Assembly (NCBI RefSeq): GCF_001625365.1
Contig: NZ_LJJF01000001.1
Location: 2,294,001 to 2,358,000, forward strand
DNA: 64,000 nt
Direction of reading: 5' to 3'
Source of the DNA: Streptomyces sp. MJM8645
GTDB lineage: Bacteria; Actinomycetota; Actinomycetes; Streptomycetales; Streptomycetaceae
How positions within the stretch are numbered: position 1 is the first letter of the stretch; each line of letters begins with the position of its first letter. Made by a program: the position numbers and the translations under genes. Of this stretch, positions 17,872-25,918 are shown piece by piece. The notes beneath the pieces were generated by a model. The model ran no database searches and had not been told where the DNA came from. It saw only the letters and a program-made list of their open reading frames with translations.

Positions 17872-17890
17872 CCTGACGGCGGTTGTCAGG
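17872..17890. promoter_or_regulatory. Probable operator between WYL regulator and DinB-fold gene
   Basis: Inverted repeat CCTGAC-ggcggtt-GTCAGG, 21 bp from the regulator start and 62 bp from the divergent gene, next to a low-GC TTTTACT stretch. Confidence 0.6.
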
Positions 17891-17952
17891 TTTTACTGGG
17901 AGATTGCCGTTCGAGCCCGAAAGCCCGCACCACCCCAGGGAGCTGATTCCAC

Positions 17953-18531
17953 GTGAACTCCGTCCAGGACGCCCGCCCGCAGTACCTGCTCGCCCTCGGC
18001 CAATTGGAGAAGCTGTTCGCCGAGATCACCCCGGACGCCCTCGACCGGCCCACCCCGTGCAGCGCGTTCACGCTGCGGGAGCTGCTGAGCCACGTGGTCG
18101 GCGGCATCCACCGGTTCGCCTACCTGGGCGAGGGCGGCCGGGCCGAGGACGTCGTCGCCGCCACCGGGGACCTGGCGGACGACGCCTGGCCGGGCGCGCT
18201 GGACCGGGCCCGCGCCCGGGCCGTCGCGGCCTGGGCGGACGACGCCGCGCTGGACCGCCCGGCCCACGCGCCCTGGGGCGTGGTGCCCGGCCGGGTCGCG
18301 GTCGGCGGCTACCTGATGGAGACGGTCGCGCACACCTGGGACATCTCCCGGGCGCTCGGCTCCCGGCAGCCGCTGGACGACGCCCTGGCGCACGCCGCGC
18401 TGGCCGTCGCCCAGGCCGTCCTGTCGGCCGAGCACCGCGGCGGGGCGGTCCCGTTCGGCGAGGTGCGGCCGGTCGCCCCGGACGCCGACGTGCACACCCG
18501 GCTGGCCGCCTGGCTCGGCCGGGAGGTCTGA
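17953..18531 (+). CDS. DinB/MDMPI-fold protein, TIGR03086 family
   Basis: A 192-residue protein with a mycothiol-dependent maleylpyruvate isomerase N-terminal-like four-helix bundle. Putative metal ligands are the His of ELLSHVVGGIHRF (near residue 48) and the His of METVAHTWDISRALG (near 126), spaced as in DinB-fold metalloenzymes. It may be a mycothiol-dependent thiol transferase; the substrate is unknown. The GTG start at 17953 follows GGGAGCTG. It is divergent from and probably controlled by the WYL regulator. Confidence 0.8.
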   Translation: MNSVQDARPQYLLALGQLEKLFAEITPDALDRPTPCSAFTLRELLSHVVGGIHRFAYLGEGGRAEDVVAATGDLADDAWPGALDRARARAVAAWADDAALDRPAHAPWGVVPGRVAVGGYLMETVAHTWDISRALGSRQPLDDALAHAALAVAQAVLSAEHRGGAVPFGEVRPVAPDADVHTRLAAWLGREV

Positions 18532-18547
18532 GCAGGCGCCCGGGACG

Positions 18548-18576
18548 GGGGGAGCGGCCCGGGCGGCCGCTCCCCC
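18548..18576. terminator. Bidirectional terminator
   Basis: Perfect 12-bp arms (18548-18559 and 18565-18576) with a 5-nt loop, between the convergent DinB-fold and aldo/keto reductase genes. Confidence 0.75.
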
Positions 18577-18583
18577 ACCGCCG

Positions 18584-19597
18584 CTACTCCCGGCCGACCT
18601 GGGTGAAGCGCATGTCCGGGTAGCGGTCCCCGGCCACCTCGCCCGCCACCGGCTCCAGCCGGGCCAGTTCCTCGGCGGTGAGCCGCAGCGTGGCGGCCGC
18701 GGTGTTCTCGGCGAGCCGGCTGCGCTTGCGGGTGCCGGGGATCGGCACGACGGTCAGCCCGTGCACCTCGGCCCGCTGGTGCACCCAGGCCAGCGCGACC
18801 TGCGCGAGGGTCACCCCGCGGGCCGTCGCGATCTCCCGCAGCGGCGCCAAGAGTTCGACGTTGGCCGCCGCGTTGGCGCCGGTGAAGCGCGGCTGGGTGC
18901 GCCGGACGTCGTCCGCCGCGAGCTGCTCGGCGGCCTGGAACGCCCCGGTCAGGAAGCCCCGGCCGAGCGGCGAGTACGGCACGAAGGCGACGCCCAGTTC
19001 GGCCGCGGCCGGCACCGCCGTGCGCTCGACGTCCCGGGCGAACACCGACCACTCGGACTGCAGCGCGGCGATCGGGTGGATCGCGTACGCCTCGCGCAGT
19101 TCGGCGCCCGTCACCTCGGACAGTCCCAGTCGGCGCACCTTGCCGGCCCGGACCAGCTCGGCCATGGTGCCGACCGAGTCGGCCAGCGGCACGGCCGGGT
19201 CGCGGCGGTGCATGTAGTAGAGGTCGATCTCGTCCACGCCGAGGCGGCGCAGCGAGGCGTCGACGGCGGCCCGGATGTACGCCGGGTCGTTGCGGATGCC
19301 GCGGTGACTCGGGTCGTCCTCCTTGCGCTCCACGGCGAACTTGGTGGCGAGCACCACCCGGTCGCGGTTGGCGCGGACGAAGGGGCCGATCAGCTCCTCG
19401 TTGCGGCCGAAGCCGTAGGCGTCGGCGGTGTCGAACAGGGTGACGCCGGCCTCCAGGGCGGCGTCCAGGGTGGCGAGCGCCTCGGGCCGGTCGGTCGGGC
19501 CGTAGAAGTCGCTCATGCCCATGCAGCCGAGGCCCTGGACGCCCACGAACGGGCCGTCGGTGCCGAGTCGGGCGGTGGGGAGGACGGGAACGGTCAT
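18584..19597 (-). CDS. Aldo/keto reductase
   Basis: A cytosolic NADPH-dependent carbonyl reductase of the (beta/alpha)8 AKR superfamily, 337 residues. Visible motifs: LGCMGMSDFYG at the N-terminus, catalytic Asp and Tyr in FDTADAYGFGRNEELIG, Lys in VVLATKFAVE, His in DLYYMHRRDP, and the cofactor-binding tail VVPIPGTRKRSRLAENTAAA. The ATG at 19597 is preferred over an in-frame extension to 19867 because AGGAAGAAG stands just upstream and the MerR gene occupies the extension. It is likely under control of that adjacent MerR protein. Confidence 0.92.
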   Translation of the reverse strand: MTVPVLPTARLGTDGPFVGVQGLGCMGMSDFYGPTDRPEALATLDAALEAGVTLFDTADAYGFGRNEELIGPFVRANRDRVVLATKFAVERKEDDPSHRGIRNDPAYIRAAVDASLRRLGVDEIDLYYMHRRDPAVPLADSVGTMAELVRAGKVRRLGLSEVTGAELREAYAIHPIAALQSEWSVFARDVERTAVPAAAELGVAFVPYSPLGRGFLTGAFQAAEQLAADDVRRTQPRFTGANAAANVELLAPLREIATARGVTLAQVALAWVHQRAEVHGLTVVPIPGTRKRSRLAENTAAATLRLTAEELARLEPVAGEVAGDRYPDMRFTQVGRE

Positions 19598-19617
19598 CGC
19601 TCTGCTTCTTCCTCTGC

Positions 19618-19692
19618 GTGCGGCGCATGCGTGCGGCGTACTCCGCTGCGGCGTACTCCACGTGCGGCGTGCTCCGCGTGCGGCGTGCTGAT
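19618..19692. repeat. Tandem 15-16-bp repeat between MerR and AKR genes
   Basis: Four to five copies of GTGCGGCGTACTCCGC-like units (19631-19646, 19647-19661, 19662-19677, 19678 onward, plus a partial copy from 19618). They fill nearly all of the 100-bp gap and so form most of the leader of the reductase gene. Confidence 0.75.
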
Positions 19693-19697
19693 GGCGG

Positions 19698-20174
19698 CTA
19701 CTCGTGGCGGCGGACGGCCGGTTCGTCGGACGCGGCGATCCGGCCGGAGTACAGGTCGATCTTGTAGTCGAGGACGGCGAGGGTGGCCTGGAGGTCGGCG
19801 ACCCGTTGGCGGACCTCCTCGCGCTGGTCGACCAGCAGTTGGCGCCGCGCCTCGTAGGTCCGCTCACCCTCGCGGGCCAGCTCCACGTAGCGGAGCATGT
19901 CGGCGATCGGCATGCCGGTCAGCCGCAGCCGGCCCAGGAAGGCCAGCCGGTGCAGGTCGGCGTCGCAGTAGCGGCGCTGGCCGCTGGCGGAGCGGTCGAC
20001 CGGGTCGAGCAGGCCGATCCGCTCGTACCAGCGCAGGGTGTGCGCGGTGAGCCCGCTGGCCACGGCGACCTCGCTGATGGTGTGCCGCGGGGTCCGGTCC
20101 GGATCGCCGACCGGGAGCTGGTACACGTCGGCGCAGGTCCGCAGGTCGAGCTGGACGGGTGCGAGCGTGGCCAT
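19698..20174 (-). CDS. MerR family transcriptional regulator
   Basis: 158 residues. The MerR winged helix-turn-helix lies at about residues 30-100 (HTISEVAVASGLTAHTLRWYERIGLLDPVDRSASGQRRY), followed by a dimerisation coiled coil (RRQLLVDQREEVRQRVADLQATLAVLDYKIDLYSGRI). It has no clustered Cys, so an organic ligand rather than a metal is likely. Its promoter has the 19-bp -35/-10 spacer and centred dyad that MerR proteins act on, implying autoregulation. The aldo/keto reductase downstream on the same strand is the probable target. Confidence 0.92.
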   Translation of the reverse strand: MATLAPVQLDLRTCADVYQLPVGDPDRTPRHTISEVAVASGLTAHTLRWYERIGLLDPVDRSASGQRRYCDADLHRLAFLGRLRLTGMPIADMLRYVELAREGERTYEARRQLLVDQREEVRQRVADLQATLAVLDYKIDLYSGRIAASDEPAVRRHE

Positions 20175-20208
20175 GATCGGTTACCCCCTGTGGTGAGCAG
20201 TGACGACG

Positions 20209-20239
20209 ACGCTATCGAGTTGGAGTGCACTCCAAGCAA
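20209..20239 (-). promoter_or_regulatory. MerR-type promoter with 19-bp spacer and operator dyad
   Basis: On the minus strand: -35 TTGCTT (20234-20239), exactly 19 bp of spacer, -10 TAGCGT (20209-20214). A perfect 16-bp palindrome TTGGAGTGCACTCCAA (20220-20235) sits inside the spacer, the geometry on which MerR activators act by DNA distortion. Confidence 0.75.
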
Positions 20240-20283
20240 GCCTCACACCCGGGTGCTCCCGCCACCCGTTTTCGGGCCTTCGT

Positions 20284-20296
20284 TAGAGTCGGGCGC
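20284..20296 (+). promoter_or_regulatory. Leaderless promoter -10 of the serine hydrolase gene
   Basis: TAGAGT (20284-20289) followed by 7 bases and the ATG at 20297. Confidence 0.55.
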
Positions 20297-21130
20297 ATGG
20301 AGAGCTTGCGGATGATCGAGAACTGGCCGGTGCCCCACGCCGCGGCGGCGGTGGTCCGGGGGGCGGACGGCGCGGTGCTGGGCACGTACGGGCCGCAGCA
20401 GCACCTGTTCCCGCTGGCGTCGGTGACCAAGCTGCTCACCTCGTACGCGGCGCTGGTCGCGGTCGAGGAGGGCGTCTTCGAGCTGGACGACCCGGCCGGG
20501 CCGGCCGGCTCGACCGTCCGCCACCTGCTCGCGCACACCTCCGGCCTGGGCTTCGACGAGAACCGGGTGTTCGCCGAGCCCGGCAACCGCCGGCTGTACT
20601 CCAACGCGGGCTTCGACGCGCTGGCGCGGGCGCTGTCCGACGCCGCCGGGATCGAGTTCTCCCGGTACGCCGCCGAGGCGGTGTTCGAGCCGCTGGGCAT
20701 GCACGACACCCTGCTGAACACCGCGCACAAGTCCCCGGCCGGCGCCGGCGGCCTGTCCACCGTCGCGGACCTGGTCCGGTTCGCCGCCGAGCTCCAGTCC
20801 CCGAAGCTGCTGGACCCGTCCACCGTCCGGCAGGCCACCCGCGAGGTCGCCTTCCCGGGCACCAGCGGCGTGCTGCCCGGCTACGGCCACCGCCGGCCGA
20901 ACGACTGGGGTCTCGGCTTCGAGATCCGCGACGGCAAGGCCCCGCACTGGACGGGCACCGCCAACTCGCCCGCCACCTTCGGCCACTTCGGCCAGTCCGG
21001 CACCTTCCTGTGGGTCGACCCGGAGGCCGGCGTGGCCTGCGTCGCGCTCACCGACCGGGACTTCGGCCCGTGGGCCGCCGAGGTCTGGCCGGCCTGCTCG
21101 GACGCGGTCCTGGCCGAACTGAACAGCTGA
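20297..21130 (+). CDS. Serine hydrolase, class C beta-lactamase/esterase-like family
   Basis: A 277-residue protein with the penicillin-recognising fold: nucleophile motif SVTK (Ser42-Lys45), a YSN motif (RLYSNAGFD, about residue 97), and HFGQSG in place of the KTG box. Such proteins act as esterases, D-amino peptidases or beta-lactam-type hydrolases. No signal peptide is present, which argues for a cytosolic esterase rather than a secreted lactamase. The ATG at 20297 is supported by the leaderless promoter and lies outside the MerR operator. It converges with the pirin gene. Confidence 0.87.
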   Translation: MESLRMIENWPVPHAAAAVVRGADGAVLGTYGPQQHLFPLASVTKLLTSYAALVAVEEGVFELDDPAGPAGSTVRHLLAHTSGLGFDENRVFAEPGNRRLYSNAGFDALARALSDAAGIEFSRYAAEAVFEPLGMHDTLLNTAHKSPAGAGGLSTVADLVRFAAELQSPKLLDPSTVRQATREVAFPGTSGVLPGYGHRRPNDWGLGFEIRDGKAPHWTGTANSPATFGHFGQSGTFLWVDPEAGVACVALTDRDFGPWAAEVWPACSDAVLAELNS

Positions 21131-21157
21131 ACGATTGGAAGGCTGAAAGGACAGCCC

Positions 21158-21934
21158 CTAGCCGTACGAGACCGGCGAGTGCATCTCCCAGAGCAGGAGT
21201 TCGGCGCCGGTCTCGCCGGCCGTCGGGTCGGCGAAGGCGTCGCCGGTGATCCGCACGCTGTCGCCCGGGGCCATCGAGCGGCCGCCGCCCTTGGGCCCCG
21301 GGATCGTCCGGTAGCCGAGCGAGCCGGCGGTCAGGTGCGCGTACCGCCAGGCGGCCTCGGGCAGTGCGGGCAGCGGCTGCCACGGCCCCGCCGTCGCCAG
21401 CCAGAGCGCGGCGTCGCCGCGGCGCAGCCGCAGGGCGTCCGTCCCGGCGTCGCGCTCCAGCCCGGAGGCGAGCAGCGTCAACCCGCCGTCGGCCGGTTCC
21501 ACCTTGCGCAGCCCGTACGCCGGGGGCGCGTCGAACACGTCCGGCTGGAGCCACATCTGGACGAAGCGGACCGGGCCGGCGGCCCCGCCGACGTTGCGCT
21601 CGGTGTGGGTGACGCCGGAGCCCGCGCCGAGGTGCTGGACCATCCCCGGGCGGACCACCCCGCCGTGCCCCTGGGAGTCCCGGTGCGCCAGCGCGCCCTC
21701 CAGCACCCAGGTGAGGATCTCGGTGTCCCGGTGCTTGTGCTCCTCGTACCCGGCGCCGGGGGCGAGGAGTTCCTCGTTGCACGCGAGCAGCGCGCCGAAG
21801 TGCGTGTTCTTCGGGTCGTAGTGGCCGGAGAAGGAGAACGCGTGTCGGGTCTCGACGCCCTCGGCCGGGGTGGAGAGGTAGCGCTCGGCGGTGCGGCGCA
21901 GGTCGGCGCGGGGGCGGGCGGCGTCGTCTGTCAC
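21158..21934 (-). CDS. Pirin family protein (bicupin)
   Basis: A 258-residue cytosolic double-cupin protein. The N-terminal cupin holds the usual metal ligands (HYDPKNTHFGALLACNEELL, then HKHRDTEILTWVLEG and HTERN). Pirins are non-haem Fe proteins, some with quercetinase activity; the role here is unknown. The GTG at 21934 is chosen because TACCGT stands 7 bases upstream on this strand, a leaderless promoter; longer in-frame starts to 21994 lie upstream of that promoter. Confidence 0.87.
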   Translation of the reverse strand: MTDDAARPRADLRRTAERYLSTPAEGVETRHAFSFSGHYDPKNTHFGALLACNEELLAPGAGYEEHKHRDTEILTWVLEGALAHRDSQGHGGVVRPGMVQHLGAGSGVTHTERNVGGAAGPVRFVQMWLQPDVFDAPPAYGLRKVEPADGGLTLLASGLERDAGTDALRLRRGDAALWLATAGPWQPLPALPEAAWRYAHLTAGSLGYRTIPGPKGGGRSMAPGDSVRITGDAFADPTAGETGAELLLWEMHSPVSYG

Positions 21935-21947
21935 GGGCCCCACGGTA
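21935..21947 (-). promoter_or_regulatory. Leaderless promoter -10 of the pirin gene
   Basis: On the minus strand TACCGT (21942-21947) is followed by 7 bases and the GTG start at 21934. Confidence 0.5.
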
Positions 21948-22027
21948 GTGGGTGTGACCGGCACCACCGTGCCGCTGCACCGGGGGGTGTGCACGAGCAG
22001 TCACTCACGTGAGGCAGTCTTGTCCTT

Positions 22028-23338
22028 GTGCCAGCCGCTTCCGCGAACTCCAAGAGCGAACCCAGTCCCACGGCCGAGCCGACCGGGAAGAGCCCGGCCC
22101 CCAGGGCCGGCCGCGACCGCCCCGGCCGGGCGGCGCCCCGCCTGACCGCGCAGGAGCGCAGAATGGCCGCCGAGCGGGCCGAGCGCCGGGCCGCGACGCT
22201 CAAGCGGCTGGAGAAGTCCTCGGGCAAGCTGGCCACCGCCGCGATCTCCCGGATGGACGACCAGCTCGGCTGGTACCGGCGGATGCCGCCGGAGCACCGT
22301 TCCTGGATCGGCCTGGTCGCCCAGGCCGGCATCGCCGCCTTCACCGAGTGGTACCGCCACCCGGACGCCGCCCAGGCGATCTCCACGGACGTCTTCGGCA
22401 CCGCCCCGCGCGAGCTGACCAGGGCGATCACCCTGCGCCAGACCGTCGAGCTGATCCGCACCACGATCGAGGTGATGGAGGAGGCCATCGAGGAGGTGGC
22501 CGCCCCCGGCGACGAGGCGGACATGCGCGAGTCGGTGCTGGTCTACGCCCGGGAGATCGCCTTCGCGACCGCCCAGGTGTACGCCCAGGCGGCCGAGGCG
22601 CGCGGCGCCTGGGACGCCCGGCTGGAGGCGCTGGTGGTCAACTCGCTGCTGTCCGGCGACGCGGACGAGGGCGTGCTGTCGCGGGCCGCGGCGCTCGGCT
22701 GGGGCCAGCCCAGCCAGGTCCGGGTGGTGATGGGCAGCGCCCCGGACGGCGACAGCGAGCTGGTGGTCGAGGCGATCCGCCGGGCCGCCCGGTACGCCAA
22801 GCTGCACGTGCTGACCGGGGTGCTGGGCAAGCGCCTGGTGGTCGTGGTCGGCGGCGACAAGGAGCCGGTGCACGCGGCCCGGGCGCTGATCGGCCAGTTC
22901 GCGCCGGGCCCGGTGGTAGTCGGCCCGACCGTGCCGGACCTGCTCTCGGCGACCCGCTCGGCGCACGCCGCCGCGGCCGGCCTGCGGGCCTGCGCCGCCT
23001 GGCCGGACGCGCCCCGCCCGGTGCTGGCCGACGACCTGCTGCCCGAGCGCGCGCTGGCCGGCGACCAGGCCGCCCGCCGCCAGCTGGTGGAGGAGATCTA
23101 CACACCGCTGGACGAAGCCGGCTCGGCGCTGCTGGAAACGCTGAGCGTCTACCTGGAGCAGGCCTCTTCGCTGGAGGGCGCCGCCCGGATGCTCTTCGTC
23201 CACCCCAATACGGTGCGCTACCGGCTACGACGTGTGACCGACGTCACGGGGTACGCCCCGTCCGACGTGCGTTCGGCGTTCACGCTGCGGATCGCACTCG
23301 CCCTCGGCCGACTCACCGCGGCCGGGGAGCCGAGCTGA
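22028..23338 (+). CDS. fasR: FasR-type PucR-family activator of fatty-acid synthase genes
   Basis: 436 residues with a C-terminal PucR helix-turn-helix (LLETLSVYLEQASSLEGAARMLFVHPNTVRYRLRRVTDVTGYAPSD) and a central GGDEF-like/PucR region. In streptomycetes the orthologue directly upstream of fabD is FasR, which activates fabD-fabH-acpP-fabF; position and family match exactly. The GTG at 22028 lacks a good ribosome site but has CAGTCT seven bases before it, possibly leaderless. An ATG at 22163 is an alternative that would remove a Pro/Ser-rich 45-residue leader. No ligand domain can be assigned. Confidence 0.88.
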   Translation: MPAASANSKSEPSPTAEPTGKSPAPRAGRDRPGRAAPRLTAQERRMAAERAERRAATLKRLEKSSGKLATAAISRMDDQLGWYRRMPPEHRSWIGLVAQAGIAAFTEWYRHPDAAQAISTDVFGTAPRELTRAITLRQTVELIRTTIEVMEEAIEEVAAPGDEADMRESVLVYAREIAFATAQVYAQAAEARGAWDARLEALVVNSLLSGDADEGVLSRAAALGWGQPSQVRVVMGSAPDGDSELVVEAIRRAARYAKLHVLTGVLGKRLVVVVGGDKEPVHAARALIGQFAPGPVVVGPTVPDLLSATRSAHAAAAGLRACAAWPDAPRPVLADDLLPERALAGDQAARRQLVEEIYTPLDEAGSALLETLSVYLEQASSLEGAARMLFVHPNTVRYRLRRVTDVTGYAPSDVRSAFTLRIALALGRLTAAGEPS

Positions 23339-23344
23339 ACCGCC

Positions 23345-23359
23345 TGTAGGGACCTTACA
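23345..23359. promoter_or_regulatory. Candidate FasR operator / fabD promoter dyad
   Basis: TGTA-ggacct-like spacer-TACA (TGTA 23345-23348, TACA 23356-23359) within the only low-GC stretch of the 90-bp fasR-fabD gap, just before GTTACCGT. Weak symmetry; a candidate site only. Confidence 0.3.
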
Positions 23360-23428
23360 ATCCCGGATGGTTTTCTTCGTTACCGTCGCCTACCCGCCCC
23401 TGGGCGCCTGGCGAGAGAGGGTTGAACC

Positions 23429-24379
23429 GTGCTCGTAATCGTCGCCCCTGGACAGGGTGCCCAGTCCCCCGGTTTCCTCAGCCCCTGGCTGGAGCTGGAC
23501 GGTGTCGCCGACCGCCTCCGCGGCTGGTCGGAGGTCGCCGGGCTCGACCTGGTGCACGCCGGGACCGAGGCCTCCGCAGAGGAGATCAAGGACACCGCCG
23601 TCGCCCAGCCGCTGCTGGTCGCGGCCGGTCTGATGACCGCCCGTGAGCTGTTCCCGGACGAGGACGTCGCCCGCAAGCTGGTCGGCGCCGTGGCCGGCCA
23701 CAGCGTCGGCGAGATCACCGCCGCCGCCGGCGCCGGGGTGCTGAGCGCGCACGACGCGCTGACCTTCGTCCGTGAGCGCGGCCGGGCGATGGCCGCGGCC
23801 GCCGCCGTCACCGAGACCGGCATGATCGCCGTGCTCGGCGGCGACCCGGAGGTCGTCGCGGCGAAGCTGGCCGAGCACGGCCTGACCGCGGCCAACAACA
23901 ACGGCGGCGGCCAGATCGTGGCCGCCGGCACGCTGGCCCAGCTGGAGACGCTGAAGGCGGACCCGCCGGCCGGTGCCAAGCTGGTCGCCCTGAAGGTGGC
24001 CGGCGCCTTCCACACCGAGCACATGGCCCCGGGTGTCGAGCGGCTGGCCGCGCTGGCCCCGACGCTGACCGTGGCCGACCCGCAGGTCCGCTACGTCTCC
24101 AACAAGGACGGCGAGGTCGTGGCCTCCGGCGCCGAGGTGCTCACCCGCCTGGTGTCGCAGGTCTCCAACCCGGTCCGCTGGGACCTCTGCATGGAGACCC
24201 TCGGGCAGCTGGGTGCGACCGCCGTCATCGAGCTGTCCCCCGCGGGCACTCTCACCGGACTGGTCAAGCGCAACCTCAAGGGTGTGGCGACGCTTGCCCT
24301 CAAGACCCCCGCCGACCTGGACAAGGCCCGCGCACTCGTCGCGGAGCACGGCGGTCAGGATCAGGAGACCCAGGCATGA
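23429..24379 (+). CDS. fabD: Malonyl-CoA:ACP transacylase
   Basis: Transfers malonyl from CoA to the ACP phosphopantetheine arm, supplying the extender for type II fatty-acid synthesis (and often for polyketide synthases). 316 residues; starts with LVIVAPGQGAQ, nucleophile Ser92 in GHSVGE, and the His of GAFHTEHM near residue 196. The GTG start has GAGAGAGG about 8 bases upstream. The stop overlaps the fabH start in ATGA. First gene of the fabD-fabH-acpP-fabF set, behind its activator fasR. Confidence 0.96.
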   Translation: MLVIVAPGQGAQSPGFLSPWLELDGVADRLRGWSEVAGLDLVHAGTEASAEEIKDTAVAQPLLVAAGLMTARELFPDEDVARKLVGAVAGHSVGEITAAAGAGVLSAHDALTFVRERGRAMAAAAAVTETGMIAVLGGDPEVVAAKLAEHGLTAANNNGGGQIVAAGTLAQLETLKADPPAGAKLVALKVAGAFHTEHMAPGVERLAALAPTLTVADPQVRYVSNKDGEVVASGAEVLTRLVSQVSNPVRWDLCMETLGQLGATAVIELSPAGTLTGLVKRNLKGVATLALKTPADLDKARALVAEHGGQDQETQA

Positions 24380-25407
24380 CGAAGCCGCAGATCCGCCCGT
24401 CCGAGGGCGCGCAGTACGCGCGCATCCTCGGCGTGGGCGGCTACCGCCCGGTCCGGGTGATCCCCAACGCCGAGGTGCTGGAGTGGATCGACTCCTCGGA
24501 CGAGTGGATCCGCACCCGCAGCGGGATCGCCGAGCGCCGCTGGGCCGGCCCGGAGGAGAGCGTCGCCGAGATGTCGGTGCAGGCCTCCGGCAAGGCCATC
24601 GCCCAGGCCGGGATCACCCCGGACCAGATCGGCGGCGTGATCGTCGCGACCGTCTCGCACCTCAAGCAGACCCCGGCGATCGCCACCGAGATCGCCGAGC
24701 GGCTCGGCTGCGGCACCGCCCCGGCCTTCGACATCTCGGCCGCCTGCGCGGGCTTCGGCTACGGCCTGGGCCTGGCCGACGGCATGATCCGCGGCGGCAA
24801 CGCCGAGTACGTGCTGGTGATCGGCGTCGAGCGGCTGAGCGACCTGACCGACCAGTCGGACCGCTCGACCGCGTTCATCTTCGGCGACGGCGCCGGCGCC
24901 GCGATCGTCGGCCCGTCCGACACGCCCGGTATCGGCAAGCTGATCTGGGGCTCGGACGGCTCGCAGTCCGACGTCATCTCGCAGACCCAAGCCTGGGACA
25001 CCGCCTTCGCCAAGCCCGACGCCGTCAACGGCGTGGGCGAGGAGGCCAAGTGGCCGGCCCTGCGGATGGACGGCCAGCCGGTCTTCCGCTGGGCGGTGTG
25101 GGAGATGGCCAAGGTGGCCCAGCAGGCGCTGGACGCCGCCGGGGTCACCGCCGACCAGCTCGGCGCGTTCATCCCGCACCAGGCCAACATGCGCATCACC
25201 GACGCCATGATCAAGGCGCTCAAGCTGCCCGACTCGGTGCCGGTCGCCCGCGACATCGCCGAGACCGGCAACACCTCGGCGGCCTCCATCCCGCTGGCGA
25301 TGGAGCGCATGCTGGAGAGCGGCGAGGCCCGCAGCGGCGACCTCGCACTGATCATCGGGTTCGGGGCGGGTCTCGTGTACGCCGCGGCAGTCGTTACGCT
25401 CCCCTAG
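24376..25407 (+). CDS. fabH: Beta-ketoacyl-ACP synthase III
   Basis: Starts fatty-acid chains by condensing acyl-CoA primers (branched ones in streptomycetes) with malonyl-ACP. 343 residues with catalytic Cys124 in DISAACAGFGYG, His in IPHQANMRI and Asn in ETGNTSAASIP, the complete Cys-His-Asn triad. It overlaps fabD by four bases (ATGA). An insert around SQTQAWDTAFAKPDAVNG, longer than in E. coli FabH, is common in actinobacteria. Confidence 0.96.
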   Translation: MTKPQIRPSEGAQYARILGVGGYRPVRVIPNAEVLEWIDSSDEWIRTRSGIAERRWAGPEESVAEMSVQASGKAIAQAGITPDQIGGVIVATVSHLKQTPAIATEIAERLGCGTAPAFDISAACAGFGYGLGLADGMIRGGNAEYVLVIGVERLSDLTDQSDRSTAFIFGDGAGAAIVGPSDTPGIGKLIWGSDGSQSDVISQTQAWDTAFAKPDAVNGVGEEAKWPALRMDGQPVFRWAVWEMAKVAQQALDAAGVTADQLGAFIPHQANMRITDAMIKALKLPDSVPVARDIAETGNTSAASIPLAMERMLESGEARSGDLALIIGFGAGLVYAAAVVTLP

Positions 25408-25489
25408 GCGCGTTTCGCCCCACTCATTCCGCAAAGCCTGCATCCGGCCGCCGGTCGGACGCGTTCAACACCGAAGAGGAGCAGCCAGT

Positions 25490-25738
25490 ATGGCTACCAA
25501 GGACGAGGTTCTGGAAGGTCTCGCCGAGATCGTCAACGAGATCGCCGGTATCCCGACCGAGGACGTCGAGCTCGAGAAGTCCTTCACGGACGACCTGGAC
25601 GTCGACTCGCTGTCCATGGTCGAGGTCGTCGTGGCCGCCGAGGAGCGCTTCGACGTCAAGATCCCGGACGACGAGGTCAAGAACCTGAAGACCGTCGGCG
25701 ACGCGGTGAACTACATCCTCACCAACGCCGCCGCCTGA
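25490..25738 (+). CDS. acpP: Acyl carrier protein of fatty-acid synthesis
   Basis: An 82-residue acidic four-helix protein with the phosphopantetheine attachment Ser40 in DLDVDSLSMVE. The start follows GAAGAGGAG. It carries the growing acyl chain between FabD, FabH and FabF. A strong hairpin follows the gene, which could raise its level over fabF. Codon choice is the most biased toward AAG/GAG/GTC in this stretch, as expected of a highly expressed gene. Confidence 0.96.
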   Translation: MATKDEVLEGLAEIVNEIAGIPTEDVELEKSFTDDLDVDSLSMVEVVVAAEERFDVKIPDDEVKNLKTVGDAVNYILTNAAA

Positions 25739-25801
25739 GCGATCGACCCGTTCGATCCCTCCAGCACGTCCGGCGTTCTCGACGCCTCGGACGGCTGACT
25801 C

Positions 25802-25831
25802 GTCGGCCCGGCTCCCCCGAGCCTGGCCGAC
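25802..25831 (+). terminator. Hairpin between acpP and fabF (partial terminator)
   Basis: Arms 25802-25814 and 25819-25831 (12 of 13 pairs) around a CCCC loop, 63 bases after acpP. Since fabF has no obvious promoter of its own, this may be an attenuating terminator that lets acpP RNA accumulate over fabF. Confidence 0.55.
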
Positions 25832-25918
25832 CCGCCGGCCGGGACGCCCCACCGGGCGCCCGGCCGGGCCCTTCCTCGGCTCGCCGCCGACCCCACGATC
25901 GTGAGAGAAGAAGAACCA

